Notes: generated from the sequence alone by a model not told the origin. Positions 1-5,688 are shown, counted from the stretch's first letter. The stretch is DNA of 8,873 nucleotides from Parcubacteria group bacterium CG1_02_39_15 (GCA_001872265.1 MNWE01000021.1:1-8873), one strand, 5' to 3'. Numbers and translations: made by a program.

Positions 1-1
1 A

Positions 2-106
2 GAATCAGCAGAGGCCAAAAATTTGAAAGAGGACTCAAGGGCATACGAAGAAATCGTTAAAAAAATTACCCAACAAACAATGGCTGAGATAAAAAAATTA
101 TGCTAA
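2..106 (+). CDS. C-terminal end of an unidentified upstream protein (5' partial)
   Basis: This frame stays open from the window edge to a TAA at 104-106, giving 34 codons. The other two + frames are closed by stops at about 24 and 58. The peptide is rich in Lys, Glu and Ala, looks helical and ends in KKLC. Its stop overlaps the accC start codon by a few bases (ATGCTAA at 100-106), an arrangement typical of translationally coupled operon genes, so the carboxylase operon probably begins upstream of this window. No domain can be recognised in so short a tail and I assign no function. It could also be a chance open frame, but the tight junction with accC argues against that. Confidence 0.6.
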   Translation, partial: ESAEAKNLKEDSRAYEEIVKKITQQTMAEIKKLC

Positions 107-1635
107 AGAAAATCCTCATTGCCAACCGGGGAGAAGTTGCTTTAAGAATAATCCGGACTTGCAAAGAAATGGGGATTAAGACCATAGCTCTTTTTCCTGT
201 CTTAGCAGAGAAAGAGCAGTTTTTGGAAACAAAATTAGCCGACGAGTCTTATTGCTTAGAAGAAGAAGGGATTTTAGGGTATTTGGACCAAAGAAAAATA
301 ATTCAGATTGCCAAAGAGGCCGGAGCTGATGCCATTCATCCTGGCTACGGTTTTTTGGCTGAAAATGGCAATTTTGCCGACTTCTGCCAGAAAAACGGCA
401 TTAAGTTTATTGGGCCTTCCGGCGAAACCTTGAGAAGGGTTGGCAATAAAATTGAGGCAAAGAAAATTGCCAGAAAAGTAGGATTGCCCTTATTGCCCGG
501 AAGCGAGGTAGCTCTTAAAGATGAAAAAGAGTTCTGGAAAATTGCTAAAAAAATTAAACCACCCTTTCTTTTGAAGGCGGCTAATGGCGGCGGCGGATTG
601 GGAATAGAAATTATTGAGAAAGAAGACAAAAGACAACTCTTGGAAACTTTTCGTAGATTGAAAAGAGAAACAAAAAGCGCTTTTGGCTCGGAAGAAATTT
701 TTATTGAAAAATTTTTTCAGCATCCTCGCCATATTGAATTCCAGATTCTGGGCGATGGCCGGGGAAAGGTTTTGCAATTTGGCGAAAGGGAATGCTCCAT
801 CCAAAGGCGGCATCAAAAATTAGTTGAAGAGGCGCCTTCTCCATTTTTGGATAGAAAAATGAGAGAAAAGATGGGGAAAATGGCGGTTAAATTCGGCGAG
901 CACATAAAATATGAAAGCTTGGGGACGATAGAATTTTTAGTGGGCGAGGACAAAAGATTTTATTTCTTAGAAGTTAATCCCCGACTGCAAGTAGAGCATC
1001 CGGTAACCGAAATCATTACGGGAATGGATTTGGTTGAGCAGCAAATCAGAATAGCCAGCGGAGAGAAATTATATTTAAAACAGAAGAATATCTCTCTGAA
1101 TAATTGGGCAATGGAATTCCGAATTTATGCTGAAGACGCTTTAAATAATTTTCAACCGAAAGAGGGCACAATTACCAATTATTTGCCGCCTGGCGGCAAG
1201 GGGATTGAAATCCACAGTTTCTGTCAGCAAGGCCAAAGAATTTTTCCCTACTTTGACAGCTTAATCTCTAAAATGGTAGTTTTTGGAAAAGATCGCGAAA
1301 GCTGCCTCAGAAGAGCAAAAAGGGCTTTCGACGAATATGTTATTGAAGGAGCGCCAACCCTCATCCCCTTTTATAAGACTTTACTGGAAAACCAAAACTT
1401 TAGAGAAGGCCGTCTTTCCACCTCCCTTATTGAAAGAGAAAACCTGATCGAAACTCTAAAAAAGACTACCATCTTTCCATTGCCTTCCCAGAAGCGAGTC
1501 CCCGAAGAGGCGGATAGAGAAGAGTTGGCTAAATTGGCTGCTCAATTTTATTTAGAATTAAAAGAAAAAGAGCCGAAGGAACCGGAGATTAACAAATGGA
1601 AATTAGCAGAGCGAATGCTCCTATTCGAAGAATAA
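100..1635 (+). CDS. accC: Biotin carboxylase subunit of an acyl-CoA carboxylase
   Basis: This ATP-grasp enzyme carboxylates the biotin of the carrier protein using ATP and bicarbonate, in the cytoplasm. The N-terminal domain opens with KKILIANRGE, the normal family start, which supports ATG 100. Other family motifs are HPGYGFLAEN (80-89), Lys117 in GNK, Lys159 before a glycine loop (163-166), HPRHIEFQ with His211, ERECSIQRRHQK (229-240), metal ligands Glu278 and Glu291, and EVNPRLQVEHP (291-301) with the catalytic-type Arg295. The C-terminal biotin-carboxylase domain has EFRIYAED (339-346, Arg341) and a PYFDSLISK stretch (383-391). At 511 residues it is about 60 longer than E. coli AccC (449). 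The extra tail (about 450-511) is charged and helical, and is too short to be the BT domain of fused alpha subunits. The glycine loop reads NGGGGLGIE where GGGGRGMR or GGGGKGMR is usual. The carrier protein gene starts 6 bases downstream. Pyruvate carboxylase subunit A is a possible alternative, but the PccB-type gene downstream favours acyl-CoA carboxylase. Confidence 0.95.
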   Translation: MLKKILIANRGEVALRIIRTCKEMGIKTIALFPVLAEKEQFLETKLADESYCLEEEGILGYLDQRKIIQIAKEAGADAIHPGYGFLAENGNFADFCQKNGIKFIGPSGETLRRVGNKIEAKKIARKVGLPLLPGSEVALKDEKEFWKIAKKIKPPFLLKAANGGGGLGIEIIEKEDKRQLLETFRRLKRETKSAFGSEEIFIEKFFQHPRHIEFQILGDGRGKVLQFGERECSIQRRHQKLVEEAPSPFLDRKMREKMGKMAVKFGEHIKYESLGTIEFLVGEDKRFYFLEVNPRLQVEHPVTEIITGMDLVEQQIRIASGEKLYLKQKNISLNNWAMEFRIYAEDALNNFQPKEGTITNYLPPGGKGIEIHSFCQQGQRIFPYFDSLISKMVVFGKDRESCLRRAKRAFDEYVIEGAPTLIPFYKTLLENQNFREGRLSTSLIERENLIETLKKTTIFPLPSQKRVPEEADREELAKLAAQFYLELKEKEPKEPEINKWKLAERMLLFEE

Positions 1636-1641
1636 ATCAAC

Positions 1642-2058
1642 ATGCAGACTAAAATTAAAATCGGCAGCAAGCTTTACCGAGTTGAGATTTCCGAGCTAGA
1701 TGAGAATCTATTAAGGGTGAAGGTTGACGGCAACGATTATTTTTTTAGCAAAAATGAGTTGGGAGAGTTGGTTCCAGTTGTGCCGCAGGGGAGTGAAGAG
1801 TTAAGAAGCTTATTAAGAGAAGAAGTTTTTTTGGAAGCCTTAGCTGAAAAAGAAATCAAAAGTCCGATCGCCGGCACCATTTCCACCATTGAGGTGAAGG
1901 AGGGAGAGGCTTTAAAGCCCGGCCAAAAGGTGGTAACTTTAATTGCTATGAAGATGGAAAATGAAATAATTTCAGAAACCGTGGGCATAGTTGAAGCAGT
2001 AAAGATAAAAGAAGGTCAATTTGTGAATGCCGGTGACGTTTTAATCGTCTTAAAATAG
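1642..2058 (+). CDS. Biotin carboxyl carrier protein
   Basis: This 138-residue protein carries the biotin that shuttles CO2 between the biotin carboxylase and the carboxyltransferase. The C-terminal half (about 70-138) is a biotinyl/lipoyl domain: SPIAGTISTIEVKEGE (74-89), then the biotinylation site AMKMENEI (102-109) with Lys104 as the modified lysine, then GIVEAVKIKEGQFVNAGDVL (115-134), the usual second half of the beta barrel. The N-terminal part (1-47) has a KIGSKLYRVEI...YF pattern like the small beta region before the biotin domain in PycB, OadA and acyl-CoA carboxylase alpha chains. A short charged linker (48-72) follows, without the Ala/Pro-rich stretch of many carriers. It lies 6 bases after accC and 2 bases before birA, so the four genes probably share one transcript. 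The start lacks a clear ribosome binding site, and coupling from accC is likely. Confidence 0.93.
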   Translation: MQTKIKIGSKLYRVEISELDENLLRVKVDGNDYFFSKNELGELVPVVPQGSEELRSLLREEVFLEALAEKEIKSPIAGTISTIEVKEGEALKPGQKVVTLIAMKMENEIISETVGIVEAVKIKEGQFVNAGDVLIVLK

Positions 2059-2060
2059 AT

Positions 2061-2588
2061 ATGCAAATCCAAAAGTTTAAAACCTTAAATTCCACCAATC
2101 AGAAAGCTAAAGAATTGGCAAGAAAAGGAGCCGAGCCCTGGACAATTATTTTAACTGAGGAGCAGTCGGCGGGCTATGGCAAAGAAAAAGTACCCTGGTT
2201 CTCTCCTAAAGGCGGCCTTTATTTCTCGATTATTTTGCCAAAAAGCACGATTGAAGATCTCCAGACATTGACCGTTTTAGCCGCCTTTATTGTAGCGAAA
2301 GTTATTAAGGAAAATTTTTCTTTGGAACCTTTGATTAAATTACCAAACGACGTGAGACTGAAAGAAAAAAAAGTGGCAGGCATTCTGACAGAGAACATTA
2401 TCGGCAAAGAGGTGAAAGTGTCCATAATCGGAATTGGCTTGAATACCAACATTGATAGACTCCCTCGGGATTTGGAAGATATCGCGACTTCCCTTAAAAT
2501 AGAATTAGGTAAAAAAGTTGACAATAAAAAGCTTTTAAAAGAGATTGTCTTGGGGATAAAAGAACAATTAAAAACCATTAGCCAGTAA
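2061..2588 (+). CDS. birA: Minimal biotin-protein ligase (catalytic domain only)
   Basis: It activates biotin with ATP to biotinyl-5'-AMP and transfers it to the carrier lysine, presumably Lys104 of the adjacent gene product. Recognisable parts are STN (11-13), the biotin-binding loop region QSAGYGKEKVPWFSP (35-49), GGLYFSI (51-57), KLPNDV (93-98, usually KWPND), KVAGIL (104-109) with the conserved Lys104, and GIGLNTN (124-130). At 175 residues it lacks the N-terminal DNA-binding domain of E. coli BirA (321 aa) and also appears to lack the C-terminal SH3-like domain kept by most single-function ligases (about 230-240 aa). The next gene starts 4 bases after the stop, so no remnant of that domain lies downstream. 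The loop is unusual: against E. coli GRGRRGR it reads GYGKEKV, placing Lys41 where E. coli has Arg118. Without a DNA-binding domain it should not be a repressor. The weak ligase signature leaves some doubt about activity, but its place beside the carrier supports the assignment. Confidence 0.9.
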   Translation: MQIQKFKTLNSTNQKAKELARKGAEPWTIILTEEQSAGYGKEKVPWFSPKGGLYFSIILPKSTIEDLQTLTVLAAFIVAKVIKENFSLEPLIKLPNDVRLKEKKVAGILTENIIGKEVKVSIIGIGLNTNIDRLPRDLEDIATSLKIELGKKVDNKKLLKEIVLGIKEQLKTISQ

Positions 2589-2592
2589 AATC

Positions 2593-4140
2593 ATGAGTTA
2601 TAAAAAAGAAATTGAAAAATTAAATGGGAAATGGCAAGAGTTGGAAAATCCAGAGTTGATCGAAAAGCAGCATCAAAAAGGAAAACTAACAGCCCGAGAG
2701 AGGGTTGAGTTATTGGCAGACCCGGATAGTTTTGTGGAGTTAGACCCTTTTGTGGAAACCCGTTTTCATATATTGGGTTTAGACCAAAAGAAATTTCCGG
2801 GGGATGCCGTTATCACCGGTTTTGCCAAAATTAACAATCGTCAAGTTTATCTTTATAGCCAGGATTTTTCCAAGATGGGCGGCTCTTTGGGAGAGATGCA
2901 TGGCCAAAAAATAGTCAAGGTTATTGACTTAGCGGCAAAAACAGGTTGTCCGGTTATCGGCATCATTGATTCTGGCGGCGCCAGGATCCAGGAAGGGATA
3001 TCAAGCTTAGATGGCTATGCCGCCATTTTTAAGGCTCAGATTCGGGCTTCAGGAGTCGTCCCCCAGATTACTGTTATTGCTGGGCCTTCAGCTGGCGGCG
3101 CTTCTTATACGCCAGGGCTTTCCGACTTCGTTTTTATGATTGAAGGAATTTCCCAGATGTACATTACCGGCCCTGAAGTTATCAAAGCAGTCACCGGGGA
3201 GAAGATTTCCTTTGACGAGCTAGGAGGAGCAAGCGTTCACGGTTTAAAATCTGGTTGCGCCCATTTTATTTTCAAATCAGAAAAAGATTGTTTTTTAGGG
3301 GTTAAAAAACTTCTTTCCTTTCTGCCCCAAAATAATCTGGAAGATCCGCCGAAACAAAAAGGATTATTTTCAGAAATCTTTGAAAGAGAAAATCAAAGAT
3401 TGTTAGAGATTGTTCCGGAAGATGAAAAGAAGGGTTACGACATAAAAGAGGTTATTGAGGAGATTTTTGACAGGGGTTCTTTTTTTGAGGTTCAACCGGG
3501 TTTTGCCGCAAACTCCATAGTGGGGCTTGCCAGGCTTTCAGGAAACGTTGTAGGCATAGTTGCCAATCAGGCCAAATTCATGGCCGGCACCTTAGATATT
3601 GATTCCTCAGATAAGGTGGCTCGTTTTGTCAGATTTTGTGACGCCTTTAATATTCCTTTAATCAATTTGGTTGATACCCCAGGCTATTTACCCGGCACTG
3701 ACCAAGAGCACCGGGGCATAATTCGGCACGGCGCCAAAGTTTTATATGCCTTTGCTGAAGCTAGCGTTCCCAAAATCAGCCTGATTTTGAGAAAAGCTTT
3801 TGGCGGAGCTTATATTGCCTTAGCTTCCAGAAAATTAGGCCAAGATGTCGTTATTACCTGGCCATCAGCCCAAATTGCCGCAATGGGACCAGAACAGGCG
3901 GTAAAGATTATTTACAAAAAAGAGATATTAGAAAGCAAAGATCCTAAGAAATTAGAAAAAGAAAAAATTCAAGAACTAAAAGAATTTTTCTTGAATCCTT
4001 ATCAGGCAGCCAAACTAGGCCAGGTTGACCTCGTCATCCATCCTAAAGACACCAGGACCACCTTGACTAAATGCTTAGAATCCCTCTTGAATAAAAGAGA
4101 GAGTAAGGTGGCCAGAAAACACGGTAACATCCCCCTTTAA
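2593..4140 (+). CDS. Acyl-CoA carboxylase carboxyltransferase beta subunit (PccB/MmdA family)
   Basis: It transfers CO2 from carboxybiotin to an acyl-CoA such as acetyl- or propionyl-CoA. The 515-residue length and two crotonase-like halves are normal for the family. The N half has KGKLTARERVELL (29-41), DFSKMGGSLGEMHGQK (91-106), DSGGARIQEG (126-135) and GPSAGGASY (164-172). The C half has NQAKFMAGTLDIDSSDKVARF (325-345), VDTPGYLPGTDQE (360-372), GIIRHGAK (375-382), RKAFGGAYIAL (400-410) and AAMGPEQAV (429-437), and the protein ends in the typical KHGNIPL. The glycine-rich turns form the oxyanion holes. Ile408, just after GGAY, matches acetyl-CoA-accepting AccB of Streptomyces rather than the Asp of PccB, which suggests wider substrate use (inference). 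The biotin carboxylase gene upstream argues against a decarboxylase role. It starts 4 bases after birA and is the last gene of the operon before a 60-base gap with no visible terminator. Confidence 0.95.
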   Translation: MSYKKEIEKLNGKWQELENPELIEKQHQKGKLTARERVELLADPDSFVELDPFVETRFHILGLDQKKFPGDAVITGFAKINNRQVYLYSQDFSKMGGSLGEMHGQKIVKVIDLAAKTGCPVIGIIDSGGARIQEGISSLDGYAAIFKAQIRASGVVPQITVIAGPSAGGASYTPGLSDFVFMIEGISQMYITGPEVIKAVTGEKISFDELGGASVHGLKSGCAHFIFKSEKDCFLGVKKLLSFLPQNNLEDPPKQKGLFSEIFERENQRLLEIVPEDEKKGYDIKEVIEEIFDRGSFFEVQPGFAANSIVGLARLSGNVVGIVANQAKFMAGTLDIDSSDKVARFVRFCDAFNIPLINLVDTPGYLPGTDQEHRGIIRHGAKVLYAFAEASVPKISLILRKAFGGAYIALASRKLGQDVVITWPSAQIAAMGPEQAVKIIYKKEILESKDPKKLEKEKIQELKEFFLNPYQAAKLGQVDLVIHPKDTRTTLTKCLESLLNKRESKVARKHGNIPL

Positions 4141-4150
4141 TCCCCCCCCC
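4131..4150 (+). repeat. C5 and C9 homopolymer tracts around a stop codon
   Basis: Five C residues (4131-4135) sit in the last codons of the carboxyltransferase gene and nine C residues (4142-4150) follow one base after its TAA. No G-rich partner lies nearby, so this is not an intrinsic terminator. A C9 run stands out in a sequence of about 40 % G+C. Its length changes would not alter any reading frame here. Confidence 0.5.
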
Positions 4151-4156
4151 AACCAC

Positions 4157-4184
4157 TTAATTATCTATACCATGGTATAATTAA
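4157..4184. repeat. Nested palindrome in the plsY promoter region (possible operator)
   Basis: A perfect 14-base palindrome, TATACCATGGTATA, lies at 4166-4179. A second pair of inverted arms, TTAATTAT (4157-4164) and ATAATTAA (4177-4184), shares its right side. The element covers the predicted extended -10 box. It has no U tract, so it does not look like a terminator. A dimeric regulator binding here would block RNA polymerase, but no regulator gene is visible in the window. Confidence 0.5.
4173..4181 (+). promoter_or_regulatory. Extended -10 promoter for the plsY cluster
   Basis: TGGTATAAT at 4173-4181 is a perfect extended -10 element (TGN followed by TATAAT). No good -35 box is found 16-18 bases upstream, where the sequence reads about CCACTT, which is usual for extended -10 promoters. 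Transcription would start near 4188, giving a leader of only about 12 bases before the plsY ATG at 4201. The only ribosome-binding-like stretch is a weak GAAGTAAG. Confidence 0.55.
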
Positions 4185-4200
4185 TGAAGTAAGATTTTGT

Positions 4201-4833
4201 ATGGTCAATTTTTATTTAATTTTAATTTTTATAGCAGCTTATTTGTTGGGGTCTTTCCCGACGGGTTACTTAGTGGTTAAAAAGTTTACTGGTCAGGATA
4301 TCAGGAAAATTGGGACCGGCAACGTGGGAGCAATGAATGTTTCTCGAGCAACTGGGAAAGGCAGCTTATTTTGGTTAACAGTGGCAGCTGATGTTGGTAA
4401 AGGAGCCCTGGCGGTGTTACTGCCTCAATGGTTAGATTTTTTAGGATACGATTTGTTTTTGGGCATTACCGTGGCTGGTTTTGGCGCGGTTTTGGGCCAT
4501 TGCTACCCGGTGTTTTTAAAGTTCCAAGGCGGCAAAGCCCAAGCTTCTTTAATCGGCATTTTAGGGATTTTAAGTTGGCAATGTTTGTTGTTCCCTTGGG
4601 GAGGAATAGTCATTATTTATATTCTAGCCACAGGCTATCTTTTTCTGGGCCAATTCATGGGGGCAATCTTTTTGCCAGTCGTTGCTTATTTTTTGGCGCC
4701 TGAATATTTTTGGCTCAGTTTGCTGATGGTCGTGCCTATTCTTGTCAGGCAGTGGCCAAGATTTATCCCCATGTTAAAAGGGCAAGAGCCAAAATGGTAC
4801 TGGAAAATATCCAAAGAGAAAAAATCGGATTAG
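4201..4833 (+). CDS. plsY: Acyl-phosphate:glycerol-3-phosphate acyltransferase PlsY, copy 1
   Basis: PlsY is an integral membrane enzyme that acylates glycerol-3-phosphate with acyl-phosphate to give lysophosphatidic acid, the first step of phospholipid synthesis. The 210-residue protein is mostly hydrophobic with several membrane segments (roughly 3-24, 55-75, 85-107, 117-141, 141-166 and 167-184). Family motifs in order are GSFPTGYL (17-24), DIRKIGTGNVGAMNV (33-47, usually GSGN.GATN), DVGKG (64-68), GHCYPVFLKFQGGKAQAS (99-116, usually GGKGVAT) and PRFIPMLKGQEPK (186-198), which matches the third motif with its Glu. The changed second motif (GKAQAS) is unusual because this region binds glycerol phosphate, though the rest looks functional. 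The gene ends with tandem TAG TAA, and its last 40 bases overlap the start of the decayed degV/fakB remnant. Its own promoter lies just upstream. Confidence 0.9.
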   Translation: MVNFYLILIFIAAYLLGSFPTGYLVVKKFTGQDIRKIGTGNVGAMNVSRATGKGSLFWLTVAADVGKGALAVLLPQWLDFLGYDLFLGITVAGFGAVLGHCYPVFLKFQGGKAQASLIGILGILSWQCLLFPWGGIVIIYILATGYLFLGQFMGAIFLPVVAYFLAPEYFWLSLLMVVPILVRQWPRFIPMLKGQEPKWYWKISKEKKSD

Positions 4834-4990
4834 TAACAGACGACATCTGCTCCTTGCCAGAAGAACTGATTCAAATTTTGAATTAAAAGAAAAATTAGGA
4901 GCAAAAGTGACTTTTATTTCTTTAGTCCCTCCTATCGTTGGAGCTAATTCGGGGCCCGGCACCCTAATAGCCGGCTCTATTTCAATTTGA
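4794..4990 (+). pseudogene. Decayed DegV/FakB fatty-acid-binding protein gene (internal deletion)
   Basis: Two pieces in different frames read as the ends of a DegV-family protein. From ATG 4794 to TAA 4884-4886, a 30-residue frame contains KIGLVTDDICSLPEELI, matching the DegV start (K-I-x-I-V-T-D-S-T-x-D-L-P-x-E-L). In the frame two bases on, from about 4880 to TGA 4988-4990, the peptide contains ELKEKLGAKVTFISL then PIVGANSGPGTL, matching the DegV C-terminal signature (normally near G-P-V-I-G-x-H-x-G-P-G). Intact DegV proteins are about 280 residues, so some 210 codons between are missing and the frames no longer join. The TGA lies 6 bases before the next plsY start, so an intact gene would have fitted the operon. 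DegV/FakB holds fatty acids while FakA phosphorylates them, giving the acyl-phosphate PlsY uses. The identification rests on motif recall without an alignment. Confidence 0.75.
4869..4883. repeat. Inverted repeat at the presumed deletion junction
   Basis: ATTCAAATTTTGAAT is a perfect 7-base inverted repeat around one central T. It lies exactly where the N-terminal and C-terminal frames of the DegV remnant meet. It might mark or have promoted the deletion, but a repeat of this length in A+T-rich DNA can also arise by chance. Confidence 0.4.
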
Positions 4991-4996
4991 GAAAAT

Positions 4997-5644
4997 ATGA
5001 GTATTCTATTTATCATTATCGGCTATCTTTTGGGTTCTATTCCCTTTGGCTACTTGGTCACTTTATTTTCGGCTAGAAAAAATATTTTAGAAATTGGCTG
5101 GAGAAAAACCTCAGGCAGCAACGTTTTTAAAAATGTCGGCAAGTGGCAAGGATTGGCCACCGGGCTTTTAGATATTGGCAAGGGCGCTTTAGCTGTTTGG
5201 CTGGCTCAAAAATTTGGCTTGTCAGTACCAATTCAAGCTCTCTGCGGGGTAGCGGCAGTAACTGGGCACAATTGGTCTTGTTTCTTAAAATTCGCTGGAG
5301 GGAGGGGCATTGGAACTCTGATTGGCGCCTTTTTAATTTTATCGCCAACAATTTTAGGGTTTTCAGTGATTTTTCTGGTTGTTTTAGCTTTAGTCTGGAA
5401 TGCCGCCATCGGCACCATTGTTTTTCTTGCTGCTGCCGCGCTGACCGCTGCTTATTTGGGACAATCAGCCACCGTGGGCATTCTACCTTTGGTTTCTCTC
5501 TTGCCAGTTTTTATTAAAAGATTAAGTCCGATAAATGAATTGAGGAATAAAGAAATAATTAAAAATCGTTTAATTTTTGACGACGACATTCCCAGTTCAG
5601 ATTTAAGGATAAAAAAAATAATTCAAAAGTTGACAAAGCGTTAA
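4997..5644 (+). CDS. plsY: Divergent PlsY-family acyltransferase, copy 2
   Basis: A second PlsY-family membrane protein of 215 residues, clearly different from the first copy. Shared family marks are GSIPFGYL (13-20), DIGKG (59-63) and GHNWSCFLKFAGGRGIGT (90-107), with hydrophobic segments at roughly 3-22, 52-72, 78-97, 105-135, 136-156 and 157-174. Key regions differ: the usual GSGN.GATN region reads TSGSNVFKNVG (38-48), the GGKGVAT motif reads GGRGIGT, and the third motif with its Glu is replaced by a charged tail (178-215, NRLIFDDD then Lys/Arg-rich). It may be an acyltransferase of altered specificity, a partner of copy 1, or inactive; the sequence alone does not decide. The start follows TTTGAG, overlapping the DegV-remnant stop region by close spacing (6 bases). 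The last codons contain the -35 box of the nusA promoter. Confidence 0.8.
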   Translation: MSILFIIIGYLLGSIPFGYLVTLFSARKNILEIGWRKTSGSNVFKNVGKWQGLATGLLDIGKGALAVWLAQKFGLSVPIQALCGVAAVTGHNWSCFLKFAGGRGIGTLIGAFLILSPTILGFSVIFLVVLALVWNAAIGTIVFLAAAALTAAYLGQSATVGILPLVSLLPVFIKRLSPINELRNKEIIKNRLIFDDDIPSSDLRIKKIIQKLTKR

Positions 5645-5658
5645 ACTTTTGATATATT
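5630..5658 (+). promoter_or_regulatory. Sigma70-type promoter for nusA-hppA
   Basis: A perfect TTGACA -35 box (5630-5635) is followed after exactly 17 bases by TATATT (5653-5658), five of six matches to the -10 consensus. The -35 box lies inside the last codons of the second plsY gene. Transcription should start near 5665, about 30 bases before the nusA ATG. It is the best promoter in the window. Confidence 0.75.
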
Positions 5659-5688
5659 AAAATCGGTCCGCAAAAACGGACATTTTTT
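5659..5688 (+). terminator. Intrinsic terminator in the nusA leader
   Basis: The stem GTCCG (5666-5670) pairs with CGGAC (5677-5681) around the loop CAAAAA and is followed by A then T6 (5683-5688). In RNA coming from upstream, AAAAT (5659-5663) can also pair with ATTTT (5682-5686) across a two-base bulge. It probably ends the plsY transcript. It lies downstream of the nusA promoter, so RNA started near 5665 would carry only the short stem at its very 5' end. Confidence 0.7.

Noticed and set aside
345..816. Open frames on the - strand opposite accC (94 and 108 codons).
   Set aside because: They mirror the conserved biotin carboxylase coding frame, have no recognisable domain, and are opposed to a clearly functional gene.
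2219..2578. A 119-codon frame on the - strand opposite birA.
   Set aside because: The + strand carries conserved ligase motifs; the reverse translation is Ser/Phe/Lys-rich without family motifs.
4428..4703. A 91-codon frame inside the first plsY in another frame.
   Set aside because: Arg/Phe-rich out-of-frame reading of a membrane protein gene with no motifs or start signal.
4956..4974. A CCGGC/GCCGG hairpin before the second plsY as a terminator.
   Set aside because: Only five pairs and no T run follows; the bases are explained by the DegV C-terminal coding remnant.
4794..4990. Programmed frameshift joining the two DegV pieces, or a genuine small protein.
   Set aside because: Joined, they would still miss about 210 central codons of the family, so a deletion remnant is the simpler reading.
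5143..5517. A 124-codon frame inside the second plsY in another frame.
   Set aside because: Low-quality composition and complete overlap with the PlsY frame, which has family motifs.
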